In this document: positions 61,545 through 64,000 of the stretch, piece by piece
How the letters are laid out: the number at the start of each line of letters is the position of its first letter
Numbering within the stretch: position 1 is the first letter of the stretch
DNA from: Sphingomonas citri
GTDB taxonomy: Bacteria > Pseudomonadota > Alphaproteobacteria > Sphingomonadales > Sphingomonadaceae
NCBI RefSeq assembly: GCF_019429485.1
Contig: NZ_JAHXZN010000001.1
Location: forward strand, 496,001-560,000
Reading direction: 5' to 3'
Length of the DNA: 64,000 bases
The notes under the pieces: model-generated
What the model was told of the DNA's origin: nothing
The model's input: only the letters and a program-made list of their open reading frames with translations
Databases searched by the model: none
Program-made: the position numbers and the translations under genes

Positions 61545-61650
61545 GTCGGGCGCCGCGCGGCGCGTGCTCGACCGGCCGCTGCCGCTCGGGCTCGCTGCCT
61601 TCGCGCTGACCGCCGCGCTGCTGTGGCAGGCCGCCGCCGTCGGCGGCTGA
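61522..61650 (+). CDS. Possible 42-residue membrane protein
   Basis: An open frame starting at an ATG inside the VOC 3' end encodes MTPRCRPESGAARRVLDRPL and then a hydrophobic helix (PLGLAAFALTAALLWQAAAV) before the stop. It overlaps the VOC gene by 23 bases in another frame. A single membrane segment after a basic N-terminus makes a translated small protein plausible. No clear ribosome-binding site is seen, so it may be chance. Confidence 0.3.
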   Translation: MTPRCRPESGAARRVLDRPLPLGLAAFALTAALLWQAAAVGG

Positions 61651-61672
61651 CGAGACAACGGAGAGTAGAAGA

Positions 61673-61772
61673 CCGTCATCCCGGCCACGAGCCGGGGATC
61701 CAAGGTCCGGCCGACGACATTGTCGTGGCGTGCGGGGCGCGATGGATGCCGGGTCGAGCCCGCCATGACGGG
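61673..61772. repeat. Inverted pair of REP-like elements before the GST gene
   Basis: CGTCATCCCGGCCACGAGCC opens the element, and GGATGCCGGGTCGAGCCCGC followed by CATGACGGG closes it in inverse. The 40 bp between them contain a further CGACGACA/TGTCGTG-like hairpin. This is the common alphaproteobacterial REP pair. It fills most of the gap up to the GST gene. Confidence 0.65.
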
Positions 61773-61793
61773 AAAGCCAGAGGAGAGGCTCCC

Positions 61794-62495
61794 ATGCAAC
61801 CCGTGATCACCGCGTTCGACTGGGTCCCCGATTTCGCGCGCGGCCAGGTCCGCGACCTGCGCGTGCGCTGGGCGCTCGAGGAGGTCGGCCAGCCCTATCG
61901 CGTGCGCTATCTCGCGCAGGGCGAACAGAAGGCGCCACCGCACCGCGCGCGCCAGCCGTTCGGCCAGGTGCCGACCTATGAGGAGGGCGAGCTGGTCCTC
62001 TACGAGTCGGGTGCGATCGTGCTGCATCTCGCCGACAGCCGCGACGGGCTGCTGCCGGACGATCGCCTCGGCCGCGCGCGCGCCACGGAATGGGCCTTCG
62101 CCGCGCTCAACACGGTCGAGCCGCCGATCATGGACCATGCGATCGCGACGCTGTTCGAGGCGGACCAGCCCTGGTCGAGGCCGCGCCTGCCCGCGGTGGA
62201 GGCGCGCATCGCCGAGCGGCTCGGCGAGGTGGCGGCGCGGCTCGGCGAGCGCGAATGGTATGACGGCGCCTTCTCCGCCGGCGACCTGCTGATGGTCGCG
62301 GTGCTGCGCATCCTGCGCGACCACCCTTTGCTCGCCGCGCAGCCGACGCTCGCCGCCTATGTCGCGCGCGGCGAGGCGCGGCCCGCCTTCCGTCGCGCGC
62401 TCGCCGATCAGCTCGCCGGCTTCACCGGCAGCCCGCCGCCGGGTTTCGCCGAGTGGATCGCGAAGCGGGCGGCGCGTGCGGAGCAGCTCGCATGA
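61794..62495 (+). CDS. Glutathione S-transferase-like protein
   Basis: A 233-residue protein. The thioredoxin-fold N-terminal domain (VRDLRVRWALEEVGQPYRVR, PFGQVPTYEEGELVLYESGA) has the family glutathione-binding ESGAIVLHLA. The helical C-terminal domain shows ERLGEVAARLGEREWYDGAF and AGDLLMVAVLRILRDHPLLA. The usual N-terminal catalytic Ser/Cys is not obvious. The start ATG follows GAGGAGAGG. Its stop overlaps the DUF1428 gene start (ATGA), so these are co-translated. The pair and the following VOC gene look like a detoxification or small-molecule-processing operon. Confidence 0.9.
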   Translation: MQPVITAFDWVPDFARGQVRDLRVRWALEEVGQPYRVRYLAQGEQKAPPHRARQPFGQVPTYEEGELVLYESGAIVLHLADSRDGLLPDDRLGRARATEWAFAALNTVEPPIMDHAIATLFEADQPWSRPRLPAVEARIAERLGEVAARLGEREWYDGAFSAGDLLMVAVLRILRDHPLLAAQPTLAAYVARGEARPAFRRALADQLAGFTGSPPPGFAEWIAKRAARAEQLA

Positions 62496-63208
62496 GCTAC
62501 GTCGACGGCTTCATCACCCCGGTCGCGACCGCGGCGCGCGAGCGCTTCGCCGAGCACGCGCGCGTCGCCGCGGCGATCGTGCGCGAGCATGGCGCCCGCC
62601 GCGTGGTCGACACCTGGGGCGAGGACGTGCCCGCGGGCGAGCGCAACGACATCGCCGGCGCGGTGCGGCTCGGGGCCGACGAGACGCCCAGCTTCGGCTG
62701 GATCGAGTTCACCGACCGCGCCGCGCGCGACACCTTCGGCGAGGCGATCGTCACCGACGAGCGGCTCGCCGCGCTCGGCCTGCCGCCGTTCGATGTCTCG
62801 CGCATGATCCTCGGCGGCTTCGAGGTGATCGTCGACACCGGCCGCGGCGCCGCGCCGGGCTTCGTCGACGGCTTCATCCTGCCGGTGCGAATGACACATC
62901 GCGCCGATTACGTCGCGCTCGCGGAGGCGGCATCGCCGGTGTTCCTCGACCATGGCGCGATCCGCCATGTCGAGGCGTGGGGCGATGACCTGCCCGCCGG
63001 CGAGACGGTCGACTTTCGCCGCGCGGCGCTCGCGGACGAGGACGAGACCGTCGTCTTGTCCTGGGTCGAGTGGCCCGACCGCGCCACGCGCGACCGCGCG
63101 ACCCCGCTGGTGATGGCGGACGAGCGCATGGCGAACCTGCCGACGCCGCTGCCGTTCGATGGCAAGCGCATGATCTACGGCGGCTTCGCCATGCTCAACG
63201 AGAAGTGA
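62492..63208 (+). CDS. Double DUF1428-domain protein
   Basis: A 238-residue protein made of two DUF1428-like units in tandem. Unit 1 starts YVDGFITPVATAARERFAEH with WIEFTDRAARDTFGEAIVTD and SRMILGGFEVI. Unit 2 starts FVDGFILPVRMTHRADYVAL with WVEWPDRATRDRATPLVMAD and KRMIYGGFAML. Ordinary DUF1428 proteins have about 117 residues and form dimers of ferredoxin-like folds, so this looks like a fused dimer. The function of the family is unknown. Its start overlaps the GST stop. A VOC gene follows 11 bases later. Confidence 0.9.
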   Translation: MSYVDGFITPVATAARERFAEHARVAAAIVREHGARRVVDTWGEDVPAGERNDIAGAVRLGADETPSFGWIEFTDRAARDTFGEAIVTDERLAALGLPPFDVSRMILGGFEVIVDTGRGAAPGFVDGFILPVRMTHRADYVALAEAASPVFLDHGAIRHVEAWGDDLPAGETVDFRRAALADEDETVVLSWVEWPDRATRDRATPLVMADERMANLPTPLPFDGKRMIYGGFAMLNEK

Positions 63209-63219
63209 GGAGGAAGAGG

Positions 63220-63996
63220 ATGACCGACCGGGAAGGACTGCCGATCTGGTACGAGCTGCTCGCCCGCGATCCCGACGCGGCGGAGCGTTTCTACACGCAC
63301 GTGCTCGGCTGGTCGGTGGAGCGGCCGCAGCTCGCCGCCGCGCCCGACTATCGCGTGCTCGCCGCGCCCGACGGCGACGGCGTGGCGGGGCTGATGGCGG
63401 TGCCGCCGGGCGCGCCGATGGCGCCGGGCTGGCTGTTCTATCTCGCCGCCGACGACGTCGACGCCACGGTGGAGCGGATCATCGCCGCGGGCGGCGCGGT
63501 GGCGATGCCGGCGACCGATATCCCCGAGGTGGGCCGGATCGCGCTGGTGGCGGACCCGCATGGCACGCTCTTCTACGTCATGCGCGGCGACGGCGATGAG
63601 TCGCGCGCGTTTCGTACCGCCGACACCGCCACCGCGGGTCACGCGGTGTGGAACGAGCTGACCGCCCCCGACCAGGACGCCGCGCTCGCCTTCTACGCCG
63701 GGCTGTTCGGCTGGCGGCACGAGGGCGCGATGCCGATGGGCGATCTGGGCGACTATAAGTTCGTCCACTCGGGCACGACCTGCCTCGGCGCGACGATGAA
63801 CAACTTCGCCGGCAAAGGGCCGGGCTGGCAGTTCTACTTCATGGTCGAGGACGTCGACGCCGCCGTGGAGCGGCTGATCGGCGCGGGCGGGCGTGTGGAG
63901 CAGGGGCCGGACGAGATCCCCGGCGGCAGCTTCTCGGTGGTCGCGGCCGACCCGGAGGGCGCGGCGTTCGGCTTCGTCGGCGAGCGGCGGGCGTGA
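63220..63996 (+). CDS. VOC protein with two glyoxalase domains
   Basis: A 258-residue protein with two VOC units. The first starts PIWYELLARDPDAAERFYTH with VADPHGTLFYVMRGD. The second starts AVWNELTAPDQDAALAFYAG with GWQFYFMVEDVDAAVERLIG and VVAADPEGAAFGFVG. This is the CFP32/hydroxylase-like double-VOC group, of unknown substrate. The ATG follows AGGAGGAAGAGG, a strong site. It is probably co-transcribed with the GST and DUF1428 genes. The stop TGA overlaps an ATG at 63996 that may start the next gene beyond the window. Confidence 0.92.
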   Translation: MTDREGLPIWYELLARDPDAAERFYTHVLGWSVERPQLAAAPDYRVLAAPDGDGVAGLMAVPPGAPMAPGWLFYLAADDVDATVERIIAAGGAVAMPATDIPEVGRIALVADPHGTLFYVMRGDGDESRAFRTADTATAGHAVWNELTAPDQDAALAFYAGLFGWRHEGAMPMGDLGDYKFVHSGTTCLGATMNNFAGKGPGWQFYFMVEDVDAAVERLIGAGGRVEQGPDEIPGGSFSVVAADPEGAAFGFVGERRA

Positions 63997-64000
63997 TGGA

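Noticed and set aside
63996..64000. Start of a next gene (ATGGA overlapping the VOC stop)
   Set aside because: Only five bases are visible. It is a plausible ATGA-type junction but cannot be supported as a feature.

Overview
The window is chromosomal DNA of a high-GC alphaproteobacterium, most likely Sphingomonas or a close relative. The supporting signs are a large TonB-dependent receptor, the metZ-apaG-lysR arrangement, a ~1540-residue NAD-dependent glutamate dehydrogenase, Tad-type TadE/TadG proteins, RHH and DUF6894-type small proteins, cobS/cobT, and several families of short palindromic intergenic repeats. No phage, transposase, integrase, CRISPR array or rRNA was seen. One tRNA (Thr, CGT anticodon) is present. 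Genes are packed tightly, with many 4-base ATGA/GTGA overlaps.

Layout. 0-8 kb: a membrane protein fragment, a TonB receptor, ahcY behind a perfect AT-rich palindrome (candidate SahR-type operator), YqgE, a peroxiredoxin, AMP nucleosidase and a Lys/Ala-rich H1-like protein. 8-14 kb: a metZ-apaG-LysR-GNAT operon, a PMT-type glycosyltransferase, an aldo/keto reductase and DedA. 14-22 kb: a Tyr/Gly/Arg-rich lipoprotein, apt, an exported amidase, a cupin plus a RibD-C protein, and a TadG-TadE-TadE trio. 22-27 kb: a DUF1080 protein, a B3-like metallo-beta-lactamase, guaA (its stop codon is followed at once by three 66-bp hairpin repeats), DUF1697 and a VOC protein.

27-35 kb: a one-polypeptide adenylation/carrier/acyltransferase-3 fusion converges on an SDR-kinase-ADH-acyl-CoA dehydrogenase group. 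The kinase and dehydrogenase resemble the two halves of ACAD10/11 and the LvaA/LvaC pair of levulinate catabolism, so the group probably degrades 4-hydroxyacyl-CoAs. A divergent regulator with two TetR-like repeats probably controls it. 35-44 kb: AraC/MFS/GST, an isochorismatase-like hydrolase, a thioesterase, an EF-hand protein next to a two-component system, and dcd. 44-56 kb: a CPA1 antiporter, a UVR-motif protein, an RNA methyltransferase, tRNA-Thr, a PAS-like protein, NAD-GDH, and a SulP transporter with a structured leader.

56-64 kb: a compact cobS-mntA-hepT-cobT-RHH operon in which an MNT/HEPN toxin-antitoxin pair sits inside the two cobaltochelatase-like genes, with no cobN in view. 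It is followed by an HxlR regulator divergent from a VOC protein, and by a GST, a double DUF1428 protein and a double VOC protein. Main candidates for undescribed biology: the TA pair embedded in cobST, the A-carrier-AT3 fusion, the putative 4-hydroxyacyl-CoA locus with its double-TetR regulator, and the in-frame 66-bp repeat array between guaA and the metallo-beta-lactamase gene. All functional calls rest on reading the sequence and on remembered family features; no database search was run.
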